Shown here in pieces: positions 1 through 8,129 of a stretch of 64,000 nucleotides of DNA. Location of the stretch: the NCBI RefSeq assembly GCF_003013395.1, contig NZ_PXZM01000002.1:1-64000 (forward strand). Reading direction: 5' to 3'. The stretch comes from Brevibacillus fortis. Lineage in GTDB: Bacteria > Bacillota > Bacilli > Brevibacillales > Brevibacillaceae. The notes beneath the pieces are model-generated. The model saw nothing but the letters and a program-made list of their open reading frames with translations, did no database searches and was not told where the DNA came from. The position numbers were made by a program, and so were the translations under genes. Every line of letters starts with the position of its first letter. Within the stretch, counting starts at the first letter, position 1.

Positions 1-186
1 GTTTTCAAAGAGCATTTTTAGTTCTGCTAAACTAGCAGGAACTTCATGTTAGCACATCCGCTTTCAGGTGTCAAACACTTTTTTGAAATGTTTTTCAACC
101 AATCTGCAATTTGTTTAGTAAGAGCGGATTTTCAATATATCATGTGCGTCACATTCATGTCAACCATCATTTTTTCAAGAAAGCGA
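1..186. other. no gene seen
   Basis: AT-rich stretch downstream of the tRNA cluster in its direction of transcription. No open frame with a ribosome binding site, no tRNA fold and no convincing terminator is visible. The tRNA transcript probably runs off the left edge of the window. Confidence 0.5.
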
Positions 187-263
187 TGGTCGGGAAGACA
201 GGATTCGAACCTGCGACCCCTTGGTCCCAAGCCAAGTACTCTACCAAGCTGAGCTACTTCCCG
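187..263 (-). tRNA. tRNA-Pro (TGG)
   Basis: On the minus strand a full cloverleaf is seen: acceptor CGGGAAG pairs with CTTCCCG, the anticodon loop is CTTGGGA giving anticodon TGG, the T loop is GTTCGAATC, and CCA is encoded at 187-189. It is the last gene of the ten-gene cluster in the direction of transcription. Confidence 0.96.
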
Positions 264-295
264 ATTATCGTTCTTCACTTTTTAAAATGAAGATG

Positions 296-369
296 CGTGC
301 CCTGAGAGATTCGAACTCCCGACCTTTTGATTCGTAGTCAAACGCTCTATCCAGCTGAGCTAAGGGCAC
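296..369 (-). tRNA. tRNA-Arg (ACG)
   Basis: Cloverleaf with acceptor GTGCCCT/AGGGCAC and anticodon loop CTACGAA (ACG, read as ICG after deamination in bacteria). The three bases after the discriminator are CAT, so CCA is not encoded and must be added enzymatically. This differs from most genes in the cluster. Confidence 0.95.
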
Positions 370-375
370 ATGTTA

Positions 376-451
376 TGGAGCGGACGAAGGGTCTCGAACC
401 CTCGACCTTCGCCTTGGCAAGGCGACGCTCTACCAATTGAGCTACGTCCGC
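376..451 (-). tRNA. tRNA-Gly (GCC)
   Basis: Acceptor GCGGACG/CGTCCGC, anticodon loop TTGCCAA (GCC), U73 discriminator typical of bacterial tRNA-Gly, and encoded CCA at 376-378. Confidence 0.96.
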
Positions 452-528
452 ATGCTACTTTGTTGCTGTGGGGTCCCCGAAAAGTACTCGGAAATCACTT
501 CGAAGCTTCGATTCGCTTTTTGGGGTAA

Positions 529-614
529 TGGTGCGGTCGAGAGGACTTGAACCTCCACGGTGTTGCCACCACTGGCACCTGAAGCCAGCGCGTCTGCCAT
601 TCCGCCACGACCGC
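529..614 (-). tRNA. tRNA-Leu (CAG)
   Basis: Class II tRNA with a long variable arm, acceptor GCGGTCG/CGACCGC, anticodon loop TTCAGGT (CAG), A73 and encoded CCA. The 86-nt length suits a type II leucine tRNA. Confidence 0.95.
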
Positions 615-645
615 ATATGAAGATCCATCTCTTGTTTTAAAAAAC

Positions 646-721
646 TGGTGAGCCATGAAGGACTCGAACCTTCGACCCTCTGATTAAAAGTCAGATGCTC
701 TACCAACTGAGCTAATGGCTC
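646..721 (-). tRNA. tRNA-Lys (TTT)
   Basis: Acceptor GAGCCAT/ATGGCTC, anticodon loop CTTTTAA (TTT), T loop GTTCGAGTC and encoded CCA at 646-648. Confidence 0.96.
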
Positions 722-761
722 TCACTATATTTATCGCTATTTCAAACCATCAAGGTTGAAA

Positions 762-838
762 TGGCGGAGCTGACGGGACTCGAACCCGCGACCTCCGGTG
801 TGACAGACCGGCGTGAACTCCAACTTCACCACAGCTCC
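762..838 (-). tRNA. tRNA-Asp (GTC)
   Basis: Acceptor GGAGCTG/CAGCTCC, anticodon loop CTGTCAC (GTC), G73 discriminator as required for aspartate identity, and encoded CCA at 762-764. Confidence 0.96.
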
Positions 839-915
839 ATATTTGGTTGCACCCAATGGGCACTCCGATCCTACTTGATCACGATGATTACTCAACGAAG
901 TGCAAGTAGAAAATT

Positions 916-992
<77 letters not shown>

Positions 993-1067
993 ACGATCAG
1001 GACTATCGAGTGTCAGCGTTGCCGTATGCGGCACTTTCAGCTGACCTTCCTTGCCCTATTATATAAG

Positions 1068-1143
1068 TGGTGGAGGCTGACGGGATCGAACCGCCGACCC
1101 TCTGCTTGTAAGGCAGATGCTCTCCCAGCTGAGCTAAGCCTCC
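1068..1143 (-). tRNA. tRNA-Val (TAC)
   Basis: Acceptor GGAGGCT/AGCCTCC, anticodon loop CTTACAA (TAC), T loop GTTCGATCC, encoded CCA at 1068-1070. Confidence 0.96.
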
Positions 1144-1180
1144 ATATATGCCCTGCGAAACTGCAAGGCGTTTTGCTAGG

Positions 1181-1254
1181 TGACCCGTAGGGGATTCGAA
1201 CCCCTGAATGACAGCGTGAAAGGCTGCTGTGTTAAACCGCTTCACCAACGGGCC
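1181..1254 (-). tRNA. tRNA-Glu (TTC)
   Basis: Acceptor GGCCCGT/ACGGGTC with one G:U pair, anticodon loop CTTTCAC (TTC) on a five-pair stem, A73. The next bases are CCT rather than CCA, so the CCA end is not encoded. Confidence 0.94.
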
Positions 1255-1270
1255 ATTTCTAAAAAAGTGA

Positions 1271-1363
1271 TGGCGGATGGAGTGGGATTTGAACCCACGA
1301 GACGGTTCGACACCGCCTACACGATTTCCAATCGTGCTCCTTCGGCCGCTCGGACATCCATCC
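1271..1363 (-). tRNA. tRNA-Ser (GGA)
   Basis: Class II tRNA with a long variable arm, acceptor GGATGGA/TCCATCC, anticodon loop TTGGAAA (GGA), G73 and encoded CCA. It is the first gene of the cluster, about 140 nt downstream of the promoter. Confidence 0.95.
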
Positions 1364-1508
1364 GTATATATGAAGTGGATCAAAGCGATCCGCTCGTTTG
1401 CCTTCCAGAATTCATATGTTAGCATGCATTCATGTGAAACGCAAGAACTTTTTTAAAGAAACTTAAAAAGTTCAATGTGACATAACTTTTCTGCTAGGCA
1501 CAATAGCC

Positions 1509-1537
1509 ATTGTAGCGTGTGCAGCATGTGCTGTCAA
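1509..1537 (-). promoter_or_regulatory. sigma-A promoter of the tRNA operon
   Basis: On the minus strand a consensus -35 TTGACA (1532-1537) is followed after exactly 17 bp by -10 TACAAT (1509-1514). It is the only promoter-like signal upstream of the ten tRNAs and points at them. A short leader inverted repeat, AACTTTTT/AAAAAGTT, follows around 1449-1475. Confidence 0.85.
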
Positions 1538-1682
1538 CGAAAAATAATGAAAATCTCAACTTTTTGTCTCTGTCTCCATCCATTGATGTGAAACACGTAT
1601 ATATCATTACCTGTCAGTAGCAATGTTACTCGCCGAATGCCACGCTTTTTGTCGAGCATGCTCGTATCTGCACTAACAAGAG

Positions 1683-1715
1683 ATCTCACCATAAGGAATG
1701 GTGAGATGGTATAAT
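1683..1715 (+). promoter_or_regulatory. promoter with overlapping palindrome, small-peptide gene
   Basis: A consensus -10 TATAAT lies at 1710-1715. Immediately upstream a perfect 10-bp inverted repeat (atctcaccat at 1683-1692, atggtgagat at 1698-1707, 5-bp loop) occupies the place of the -35 box and spacer, where no good -35 is seen. This arrangement suggests an operator or a regulated promoter for the small ORF that begins about 65 nt downstream. Confidence 0.5.
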
Positions 1716-1780
1716 TTAACTTAAGACAAGACTGGCGGTGGAAGACCACGGCACAGCTTCCTGTAAAGGGGGTGATGCTG

Positions 1781-1909
1781 ATGGTCTCGCTCGGCACGCT
1801 TTACCTTTTCCTAAAAGTATTGGCAACCTTGCTAAGCCTCTGGTTTAGCAGCAGGAAGCTCTACCGATGGATAAGAAAGTGGCGTAACAAGCGAAAACCC
1901 ACCGCCTAA
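1781..1909 (+). CDS. small hydrophobic-basic peptide, candidate type I toxin
   Basis: A 42-residue ORF (44 if ATG 1775 is used) preceded by AAAGGGGG at 1765-1772, which is correctly spaced for ATG 1781. The peptide has one hydrophobic helix (residues about 2-21, rich in Leu, Phe, Val) followed by a strongly basic tail of Arg, Lys and Trp. This is the look of holin-like type I toxins such as the TxpA/BsrG group, although I cannot assign it to a family. The stop codon lies inside a hairpin (1896-1932), and the opposite strand downstream carries a compact structured RNA region. The upstream TATAAT and palindrome supply expression. It might instead be a non-toxic small membrane protein. Confidence 0.5.
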   Translation: MVSLGTLYLFLKVLATLLSLWFSSRKLYRWIRKWRNKRKPTA

Positions 1910-1942
1910 GGTTGACCGCCTGACGGTGGGTTCGCTGTTTTT
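1896..1942 (+). terminator. terminator at end of small-peptide gene, possibly bidirectional
   Basis: The 9-bp stem aacccaccg (1896-1904) / cggtgggtt (1924-1932) is followed by a T-rich run at 1938-1942 on plus and TTTT on minus. It overlaps the last codons of the peptide gene, so it could end both the mRNA and an antisense RNA coming from the right. Confidence 0.6.
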
Positions 1943-2035
1943 GTAATCTTGCGCGCCGTGGGTGTCCACAGCTACTTGTCTCAGGAGCCTTGCCGCTGCA
2001 ACGGTATTGGCTCCTTTATTTATATGTCGGAAATT
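1896..2035 (-). ncRNA. candidate antisense antitoxin RNA
   Basis: Read on the minus strand, this stretch forms two clean hairpins: GGAGCC/GGCTCC (2009-2014 with 1984-1989) with an inner CCGT/GCGG pair, and GCTGTGG/CCACGGC (1966-1972 with 1955-1961). These are followed by the shared hairpin at 1896-1932. A TATAAA-like -10 lies near 2020-2030, but no good -35 was found. The RNA would overlap the 3' end of the small-peptide mRNA, as in txpA/RatA-type systems. The boundaries are estimates. Confidence 0.35.
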
Positions 2036-2103
2036 CAATATCTCTACCAGTAGTTTAACACCCTTTTTCCATTCCATACAACCTAGGAAAGGATTTGAAA
2101 TGG

Positions 2104-2535
2104 ATGACCTCGATCCGTCTAGCTACTCCTCAAGACATTCTTGCTGTCTGTACGATTGATGCAATGGTGCTAGGTTCAACCAGTCGTTCAACTGAACTAC
2201 AAACAGCCATAGAACAAGAGCATTGCTACGTGGCGTTATTCGACATGAACATCGTCGGTTTTGCCCTCATCAATCAATCTTTTTTTAAGAACAGCTTTAT
2301 ACATCTAATCATTGTTCACCCTCACTATCAAAACAGAGGGGTTGGCGAGGAGATGATGCGCTATCTGGAAACGATCTCCCCTACAGAGAAGTTGTTCACT
2401 TCTACTAACCTTTCCAATAAAAGAATGCAACGTCTCTGTCTAAAGCTCGGATACGCTCACTGCGGAACCCTTACTCACCTAGATCCAGATGATCCTGAAA
2501 TGTTTTTCTGCAAATACGTTCGACATCCACTATGA
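2104..2535 (+). CDS. GNAT family N-acetyltransferase
   Basis: A 143-residue protein of usual GNAT length. The N-terminal beta strand begins IRLATPQDI. The acetyl-CoA binding signature is seen around residues 70-85 as [16 protein letters not shown], matching the Q/RxxGxG/A motif. The C-terminal part has the typical '[13 protein letters not shown]' helix. The substrate is not predictable from sequence. The frame is open from TTG 2095, but AGGAAAGG at 2085-2092 fits ATG 2104 better. The gene is convergent with coaX and their stops overlap by six bases. Confidence 0.85.
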   Translation: MTSIRLATPQDILAVCTIDAMVLGSTSRSTELQTAIEQEHCYVALFDMNIVGFALINQSFFKNSFIHLIIVHPHYQNRGVGEEMMRYLETISPTEKLFTSTNLSNKRMQRLCLKLGYAHCGTLTHLDPDDPEMFFCKYVRHPL

Positions 2536-3297
2536 TTGATTTCGCTCATAGATCAAACGAAGTCCTTTTAGCGTAAGATTCTGATCCACGACATGGATAC
2601 AAGACGTCTCATTAGCAAAAAGTGCTGCCAACCCTCCTGTGGCAACTACGGTAGGTCGTGTACTGTATTCATCCATGATTCTTCGTACGATGCCCTCGAC
2701 CTGACCGACAAACCCGTAAAATATGCCGGACTGCATCGCCGCTACCGTATTGCGGCCGACTACACTTGCAGGTTTGGCGATTTCGATTCGCGGCAGCTTG
2801 GCAGCACGAGTAAAGAGTGCCTCTGTCGATATTCCAATACCAGGAGCAATCGCCCCGCCCCAATATTGCGCCCGCTCGTCCACATAGCAAAAGGTCGTCG
2901 CCGTTCCAAAATCGACCACGATCAGCGGTGTACCATAATGATGAATCGCAGCAACAGCGTTCACGATTCGATCAGAGCCTACCTCTCGTGGATACTCATA
3001 TTTGATGTTCAATCCAGTTTTGATACCCGGTCCGACAAGCAGTGCTTTTTGTTGCATGTACTTCGCGCACATGCGTTCAATAGTGAGGTTAAGAGGCGGA
3101 ACGACAGACGAGATAATCACGCCTCTAACCTGCTCAAAACCGAGCCCAACACTACCAAACAAGCTTTTAACGAGCATGCCGTACTCGTCTTCCGTTTTGT
3201 TACGATCTGTGGACACTCTCCAATGGTGTTGGAGCTCGTCGCCTTCATACAAGCCCAATACAATATTGGAGTTGCCTATATCGATCACCAATAACAT
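2530..3297 (-). CDS. coaX: type III pantothenate kinase
   Basis: CoaX phosphorylates pantothenate in the first step of coenzyme A synthesis, using the ASKHA fold. The N-terminus shows the phosphate-binding DIGNSN motif (residues 5-10), and VDFGTATTF near residue 130 carries the second nucleotide-binding segment with its catalytic Asp. GGAIAPGIG follows as a family-typical loop. The 255-residue length is normal. AAGGAG precedes ATG 3297. It is the last gene of a nadB–nadC–coaX unit. In B. subtilis it lies just after ftsH, whereas here about 13 kb of NAD, zinc and iron genes are inserted. Confidence 0.95.
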   Translation of the reverse strand: MLLVIDIGNSNIVLGLYEGDELQHHWRVSTDRNKTEDEYGMLVKSLFGSVGLGFEQVRGVIISSVVPPLNLTIERMCAKYMQQKALLVGPGIKTGLNIKYEYPREVGSDRIVNAVAAIHHYGTPLIVVDFGTATTFCYVDERAQYWGGAIAPGIGISTEALFTRAAKLPRIEIAKPASVVGRNTVAAMQSGIFYGFVGQVEGIVRRIMDEYSTRPTVVATGGLAALFANETSCIHVVDQNLTLKGLRLIYERNQS

Positions 3298-3309
3298 CGT
3301 GGTCGCTCC

Positions 3310-4158
3310 TTACCGCTTGCGCGTATTCAAGTCGAGGCTGATATCAAACGCTTTGACGGAATGAGTCAGAGCCCCTACCGAAATGATATCAACGCCCGTT
3401 TTTGCAATGTCACCAATCGTCTCCAGACTGACACCGCCAGATGCCTCAACAATGGCCCGTCCATTGATAAACTGTAAGGCTTCCACCATTTGATCGAGTG
3501 ACATATTGTCGAGCATGATCGTATCTGCACCTGCTGCCAATGCTTCCTGAACCTGTTCAAACGATTCAGCCTCTACCTCCACTGTCATTGTATGAGGAAT
3601 GACCGCGCGTGCCGCAGCGACAGCCTGGGCGATACCGCCTGCTCCTTTGATATGATTGTCCTTGATCATTACGGCATCATACAAGGCAAAACGGTGATTG
3701 TAGCCTCCCCCGACACGAACCGCGTACTTTTCCAAAGCCCTAAGCCCTGGCGTCGTCTTTCTCGTATCGACAACCCGTGCTTTCGTCCCTGCGACGGCTG
3801 ATGCGTATTCACTCGTTTTCGTGGCAATCCCAGACAGACGTTGCATTAAATTAAGTGCGAGCCGCTCTCCGCTCAAAATCGAACGAACCGAACCGCTGAC
3901 CTCTGCGATCTGCTGACCAACCTCCACTTGTGCTCCTTCTTCTACTTTTATCTCAAAAACGAGGGTAGAATCAACCGTGGCAAATACTTGCTCTGCAATC
4001 GGCAAGCCTGCTACAATTCCCGCTTCCTTCGCATACAAAATGCCGACACCCTGCTCCGATTCCGGAATCGTGCTCATTGTCGTCACATCACCAAATCCCA
4101 CGTCTTCCTGTAGCCATTCCTCTATTTTTCGCTGAAGCTCCCGTTTATTCCACATCAT
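3310..4158 (-). CDS. nadC: nicotinate-nucleotide pyrophosphorylase (quinolinate phosphoribosyltransferase)
   Basis: Converts quinolinate and PRPP to nicotinate mononucleotide, the third step of de novo NAD synthesis. Type II phosphoribosyltransferase signatures are visible: EDVGFGDVTT at the N-terminus, LMQRLSGIAT, VDTRKTTPGLR (the Arg/Lys PRPP and quinolinate site), GGGYNHR, and AGADTIMLDNMS near the C-terminus. The start at ATG 4158 has AGGAG upstream and overlaps the nadB stop by 14 bases, implying translational coupling. About 282 residues, normal for the family. Confidence 0.95.
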   Translation of the reverse strand: MMWNKRELQRKIEEWLQEDVGFGDVTTMSTIPESEQGVGILYAKEAGIVAGLPIAEQVFATVDSTLVFEIKVEEGAQVEVGQQIAEVSGSVRSILSGERLALNLMQRLSGIATKTSEYASAVAGTKARVVDTRKTTPGLRALEKYAVRVGGGYNHRFALYDAVMIKDNHIKGAGGIAQAVAAARAVIPHTMTVEVEAESFEQVQEALAAGADTIMLDNMSLDQMVEALQFINGRAIVEASGGVSLETIGDIAKTGVDIISVGALTHSVKAFDISLDLNTRKR

Positions 4159-5773
4159 GCTTCTCACACTCCTCTTGGACACCATCTTCTACGGACTGGA
4201 TCAAATGCTTCCGCCACAGCAAATCATCTTTATTCGGAAAATCAGTACGATAATGCCCGCCTCTGCTTTCTTCCCGCAAAAGTGCTGCTCTCGTTGTCAG
4301 AACGGCAGCATTCAGCAGATTGAAGAATTCAAACGTTTCCACGCTCTCTGGCTCGTACTGATAGTATTGCTCCATTCGCGTAAGCTCCGCAAATGCTTTC
4401 GTTAATCCTTTTTCGTCGCGCTTTACACTAACATGCCGTAGCATGAGCTTTTGCATTTTCAAGCGTTGTTCACGTGTATTGAACGTTTGAGGCCGTTTTT
4501 TCTTAGATACAACCTGAAAGGGATGAATGCTCGGCAAATCAGCCAGCTGCTTGATCCGCTCCGTTATCCGGTGGCCGAACACAACCGCTTCCGATAACGA
4601 GTTGCTGGCCAGTCGATTCGCTCCATGTACCCCTGTGCATGATGCTTCCCCGCATGCAAAAAGCCGCTTCGTCGAGGTCTCCCCGTTCAAGTCAGTCTGG
4701 ACACCGCCCATAATATAATGGCAAGCAGGAGCTACCGGAATCCAATCTGTCACCATATTGAGCCCGTATTGTAAGCAAAAATTATAAATCGTCGGAAAAC
4801 GACGCTTAATAAGCTCCTCCGATTCATGGGTGATGTCGAGATACACGAACGTAGACTTCGTCTGTTCCATCTCAGAGACAATCGCCCGGGCAACAATATC
4901 ACGCGGCGCCAGCTCTTTTTGCGGATGGTACTTGTCCATGAAGCGATCACCATTGCTGTTACGCAAAATGGCACCCTCCCCACGAACCGCTTCCGAAATC
5001 AAAAAACGCGGGGCTCCCGGATAGTAAAGCGCAGTCGGATGAAACTGAATAAATTCCACATCTTTAATGCGAGCACCCGCCCGATACGCGATGCCGATCC
5101 CATCTGCCGTGGCGATTTGCGGATTCGTCGTATAGCGATAAAGCTGACCCGCTCCTCCTGTAGCCAGCACCGTTGCTTTGGCTTCCAGGAAAAACAGTTC
5201 ACCATCCGGCTTCCGCACGAGGACACCCACGCATTCGCCATCCTGCGTGATGACATCCACAGCAAAATGGTATTCCAAAACCTGAATGTTTGGCTGCTCT
5301 ATCACACGCTTGGACAAGGCGCGGACGATCTCTGCCCCAGTGGCATCTCCATTCGCATGCAAAATACGTCGTTTGCTATGCGCACCTTCCTGTGTCAGTT
5401 CGTACTGTCCTTGTTCATCGCGGTCAAATTCCGTTCCATATGCAATCAGTTCATGCAAGCGATCAGGGCCTTCATGCACCAGGACTTCCACAGCGTTATA
5501 CGAGCAAAGACCTGCTCCAGCGATTAGCGTATCCTGTCGATGAAGGGCAGGGGAATCAGATTGGGCTGTTACAGCAGCGATTCCTCCCTGAGCCCAGCGT
5601 GTATTACTATCATCGAGTCCCTTTTTGCTGATCAACACCACATCCACATCCGCATACTCACTCGTTTGCAACGCCGTATACAACCCAGCAATTCCTGCTC
5701 CAATAACAGCTACATCTGCCCTCATCCGAGGCAAGGCGTGCAAATCAAAGTCCACAACATAACGGGGAATCAT
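4145..5773 (-). CDS. nadB: L-aspartate oxidase
   Basis: A flavoprotein that oxidises L-aspartate to iminoaspartate, the substrate NadA condenses to quinolinate. The FAD dinucleotide-binding motif GAGIAGLYTAL is at residues about 23-33. The NTRWAQGGIAA, HANGDATGAEI and CHYIMGGV…GLYACGE-like (here RLFACGEASCTGVHGANRLASNS) blocks are those of the succinate dehydrogenase/NadB family. ATG 5773 with GAGAAGGG upstream was preferred to an in-frame GTG at 5812, because TATAAT at 5815-5820 would sit on that start. The gene lies downstream of the zur terminator and so has its own promoter. Confidence 0.95.
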   Translation of the reverse strand: MIPRYVVDFDLHALPRMRADVAVIGAGIAGLYTALQTSEYADVDVVLISKKGLDDSNTRWAQGGIAAVTAQSDSPALHRQDTLIAGAGLCSYNAVEVLVHEGPDRLHELIAYGTEFDRDEQGQYELTQEGAHSKRRILHANGDATGAEIVRALSKRVIEQPNIQVLEYHFAVDVITQDGECVGVLVRKPDGELFFLEAKATVLATGGAGQLYRYTTNPQIATADGIGIAYRAGARIKDVEFIQFHPTALYYPGAPRFLISEAVRGEGAILRNSNGDRFMDKYHPQKELAPRDIVARAIVSEMEQTKSTFVYLDITHESEELIKRRFPTIYNFCLQYGLNMVTDWIPVAPACHYIMGGVQTDLNGETSTKRLFACGEASCTGVHGANRLASNSLSEAVVFGHRITERIKQLADLPSIHPFQVVSKKKRPQTFNTREQRLKMQKLMLRHVSVKRDEKGLTKAFAELTRMEQYYQYEPESVETFEFFNLLNAAVLTTRAALLREESRGGHYRTDFPNKDDLLWRKHLIQSVEDGVQEECEKHDVE

Positions 5774-5814
5774 GACCGTGTCCCTTCTCTCTTGTAACTG
5801 ATGATTTTCCACCC

Positions 5815-5820
5815 ATTATA
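5815..5820 (-). promoter_or_regulatory. -10 box of the nadB-nadC-coaX unit
   Basis: TATAAT on the minus strand 42 bp upstream of the nadB start and just after the zur terminator. No consensus -35 is present at 16-18 bp (ATCTCC), so the promoter is either weak, activator-dependent or regulated. Confidence 0.5.
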
Positions 5821-5843
5821 GCAAATACATGCTTGAAGGAGAT

Positions 5844-5875
5844 GAAAAAAAGAGCGTCCGCAAAAGCGAACACTC
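5844..5875 (-). terminator. terminator after zur
   Basis: Minus-strand stem GAGTGTTCGC/GCGGACGCTC with a TTTT loop, followed by seven T. It separates the zinc block from nadBC-coaX. Confidence 0.85.
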
Positions 5876-5887
5876 TCCTCTATCTGA

Positions 5888-6313
5888 CTAATTGGAATGC
5901 GTTACACATTCCTTACACGTGCCATATACCTCGAACTTGTGTCCCGTCACCTGGAACTCTTCCGGTACCGCAGAAATGATATTCATCGGACATCCTGGCA
6001 AAGAAGAAGTCTTTCCACATTCCGTACAAATCACATGGTGATGATGGTGCCCATCTGTCGAACAGGCCAAACGGAATCTGCCTTCCCCGTCCAGCTCCGT
6101 CTCTTCCAGAATCCCCAGCTCAACAAAAGTGGAAATGTTGCGATAGACGGTATCGAAGCTGAGTGTTGGATACTGCTCCTTGATTCTTTCCATAATATCT
6201 TTGGCAGACAGGTATCGCTTCTCGGCCGCGCAGATTCGAATCATCTCCTCCCGCTTGCCGGTATACTTGAAACCATGTTCTTTCAATATTTGCAGCGCTT
6301 CTTCTACTTTCAT
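5888..6313 (-). CDS. zur: Fur-family zinc uptake regulator Zur
   Basis: A 141-residue Fur-family repressor. The N-terminal winged helix includes LSFDTVYRNISTFVELGILEE, closely matching B. subtilis Zur. The dimerisation domain has the metal-binding HHHHHVICTECGKT stretch, and two CxxC pairs (CTEC and CKEC) make the structural zinc site. The start at ATG 6313 is chosen because AAGGAG is 9 nt upstream; a TTG lies two codons earlier. It is the last gene after znuC-znuB, and the presence of Zur-like operators upstream of znuA and znuC supports a zinc role over Fe (Fur) or Mn/peroxide (PerR). Confidence 0.92.
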   Translation of the reverse strand: MKVEEALQILKEHGFKYTGKREEMIRICAAEKRYLSAKDIMERIKEQYPTLSFDTVYRNISTFVELGILEETELDGEGRFRLACSTDGHHHHHVICTECGKTSSLPGCPMNIISAVPEEFQVTGHKFEVYGTCKECVTHSN

Positions 6314-6352
6314 CGACAAACACTCCTTCCTTTTGTCATATCCGGATCACTC

Positions 6353-7192
6353 TTACCGGAAAGCCACACGCAGCTTTTTTACACCCAATACAACCAGCAT
6401 AACCAGTACCGCCATCAGTACAATTGTACCACCAGATGCCCAATCAAGGAGATAGGCAAAATACAAACCACTCAGCACAGAAAACTCTGCGAACAAAATC
6501 GACAAGAAAATCGTTTGACGAAAGCTTTTTGCAATTTGCAGACTGGCAGCAACCGGAAGCGTAATCAGCGCCGAGATTAACAGGACACCGACAATACGCA
6601 TAGATGCCGCAATCGTCAGTGCAACGAGCACCATGAACCACAAGTTGATCGATCGTCTAGCCACTCCGGAGACGCGAGCGAATTCCTCGTCAAAGGAGAC
6701 TGCGAAAAGCTCCTTGTAAATCAACAAGACCGTCGCCAAAACGACAACTGCCACACCAATCAGCGCATACAGATCTTCGATGGACACTGTAACGATTTTT
6801 CCGAACAAGTACGAATACAAATCTGCATTAAAACCGTCTGCGATACTGATCAATACCGTAAACAGTCCAAGTCCCGCGGACAAAATAATCGGAATCGCCA
6901 AATCCTGATAGGCTTTGTACACCTTACGCAGCCGCTCGATGAACAACGAACCAATCACCGCAAACAGCATCCCGAAAAACAGCGGATTGACTGCGGAGAA
7001 GAAGGCGACCTTTTTGGAAATGAGCATCCCGGCAGCTACCCCGGATAGTGTAACGTGTGACAAGCCATCTGCCATCATCGATAAGCGACGAACAATGAGA
7101 AACGTGCCCAAAACAGGGCAGATCAGGCCAATTAAAATCCCTGAAAACAGGGTATACCGCAAAAAGTCATACTGCCACCAATCAGCAAGCAT
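6353..7192 (-). CDS. znuB: zinc ABC transporter permease
   Basis: An ABC-3 family membrane permease with about eight hydrophobic segments over 279 residues. The conserved LIVRRLSMMADGLSHVTLSGVA stretch near residue 35 and SFDEEFARVSG… near 190 are typical of Zn/Mn permeases (ZnuB, AdcB, MntB). The start is ambiguous: GAAGGA is only 2 nt from ATG 7198 but 8 nt from ATG 7192, which is preferred. It lies 35 bp after znuC and 40 bp before zur, so it is in one transcript with both. Confidence 0.92.
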   Translation of the reverse strand: MLADWWQYDFLRYTLFSGILIGLICPVLGTFLIVRRLSMMADGLSHVTLSGVAAGMLISKKVAFFSAVNPLFFGMLFAVIGSLFIERLRKVYKAYQDLAIPIILSAGLGLFTVLISIADGFNADLYSYLFGKIVTVSIEDLYALIGVAVVVLATVLLIYKELFAVSFDEEFARVSGVARRSINLWFMVLVALTIAASMRIVGVLLISALITLPVAASLQIAKSFRQTIFLSILFAEFSVLSGLYFAYLLDWASGGTIVLMAVLVMLVVLGVKKLRVAFR

Positions 7193-7227
7193 GTGCATAT
7201 TCCTTCTTTCTTACCTATTTACAAAGC

Positions 7228-7998
7228 TTAATGATGATGAGACAGCAGTCTGACCGAATCACCGTACATACTTTGCAAGATTTTTTCTTGGTTATGCTCA
7301 AATTCGTGCGCCGTTCCGTGGAAGTGAATCTTCTTCTGCACACAAGCCACCTTGGTCACCCATTGCGACATGACTCCCACATCGTGACTGACGATCATCA
7401 TCGTCAATCCGTTCTCTTCCTTCAGCGAACGAAGCAAGCTGTAAAACTGATCGATCGATTCCTGATCGACCCCAACCGTTGGCTCATCGAGGATCAGCAG
7501 CTCCGGTTCAGCTACGAGAGCGCGCGCTATAAATACGCGCTGCAATTGCCCACCGGACAAGTTGCCGATTCGTTGATCTAGTTTCTCCAACAAGCCGACA
7601 CGATCCACAGCGGCCCGTACGCTCTCATGATGTTGTTTCGTCAGTCTGCGAAAAAGGCCTACTTTACCTACCAATCCAGATGACACGACTTCTCGCACGG
7701 TTGCCGGAAATCCACCCGCTCCATGTGCAACCTGTTGAGCGACATATCCAATGCGATTCCATTCTCGAAACTTGGATAGTGGTTGCCCGAACAGCTCGAC
7801 TGTCCCTTTGTTTGGCGTCAATAGACCCAAAATCAGCTTCATCAACGTAGATTTCCCAGACCCGTTCGGTCCAACGATGCCCACAAAGTCTCCGCGTTCC
7901 AGCGTGAATTCAACCTCATCGAGAACCTGTTTGTCTTCATATTGAAAGGAGACGCCTGTGAGCTTAATGACGGGCACCTCTTGTGTATGTGGCTCCAT
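7228..7998 (-). CDS. znuC: zinc ABC transporter ATP-binding protein
   Basis: ABC ATPase of 256 residues. Walker A GPNGSGKST, Q-loop VAQQ, signature LSGGQ and Walker B LLILDEPT with the H-loop SHD are all intact. It energises zinc import with ZnuB and ZnuA. AAGGGATGG precedes ATG 7998. A terminator separates it from znuA, and it has its own promoter with a short Zur-like palindrome at 8045-8073, so znuCB-zur can be expressed separately from znuA. Confidence 0.93.
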   Translation of the reverse strand: MEPHTQEVPVIKLTGVSFQYEDKQVLDEVEFTLERGDFVGIVGPNGSGKSTLMKLILGLLTPNKGTVELFGQPLSKFREWNRIGYVAQQVAHGAGGFPATVREVVSSGLVGKVGLFRRLTKQHHESVRAAVDRVGLLEKLDQRIGNLSGGQLQRVFIARALVAEPELLILDEPTVGVDQESIDQFYSLLRSLKEENGLTMMIVSHDVGVMSQWVTKVACVQKKIHFHGTAHEFEHNQEKILQSMYGDSVRLLSHHH

Positions 7999-8044
7999 GA
8001 AATATCCATCCCTTAAATCGGATTTGTTCTTATTTGATCCCCTT

Positions 8045-8073
8045 ATCGTACTACGATTTTGCCCGAATCACAA
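8045..8073 (-). promoter_or_regulatory. znuC promoter with Zur-like palindrome
   Basis: Minus-strand -35 TTGTGA (8068-8073), 17-bp spacer, -10 TACGAT (8045-8050). The -10 region is part of a perfect 13-bp palindrome, ATCGTA-G-TACGAT, extended upstream to AAATCGTA. The half-site equals the Zur half-site AAATCGTAAT, but the two halves are closer together than in a standard box. Confidence 0.5.
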
Positions 8074-8086
8074 GCATCCTACTAAC

Positions 8087-8113
8087 GAAAAAATGCCGCT
8101 TGGCAAGCGACAT
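8087..8113 (-). terminator. terminator after znuA
   Basis: Minus-strand 9-bp stem ATGTCGCTT/AAGCGGCAT with GCC loop, followed by six T. It isolates znuA from znuC. Confidence 0.85.
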
Positions 8114-8129
8114 CTTTTCGAGGGAAAGC

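Noticed and set aside
1003..1425. 140-residue open frame across the tRNA cluster
   Set aside because: Lies entirely over tRNA genes; typical false ORF from structured RNA genes.
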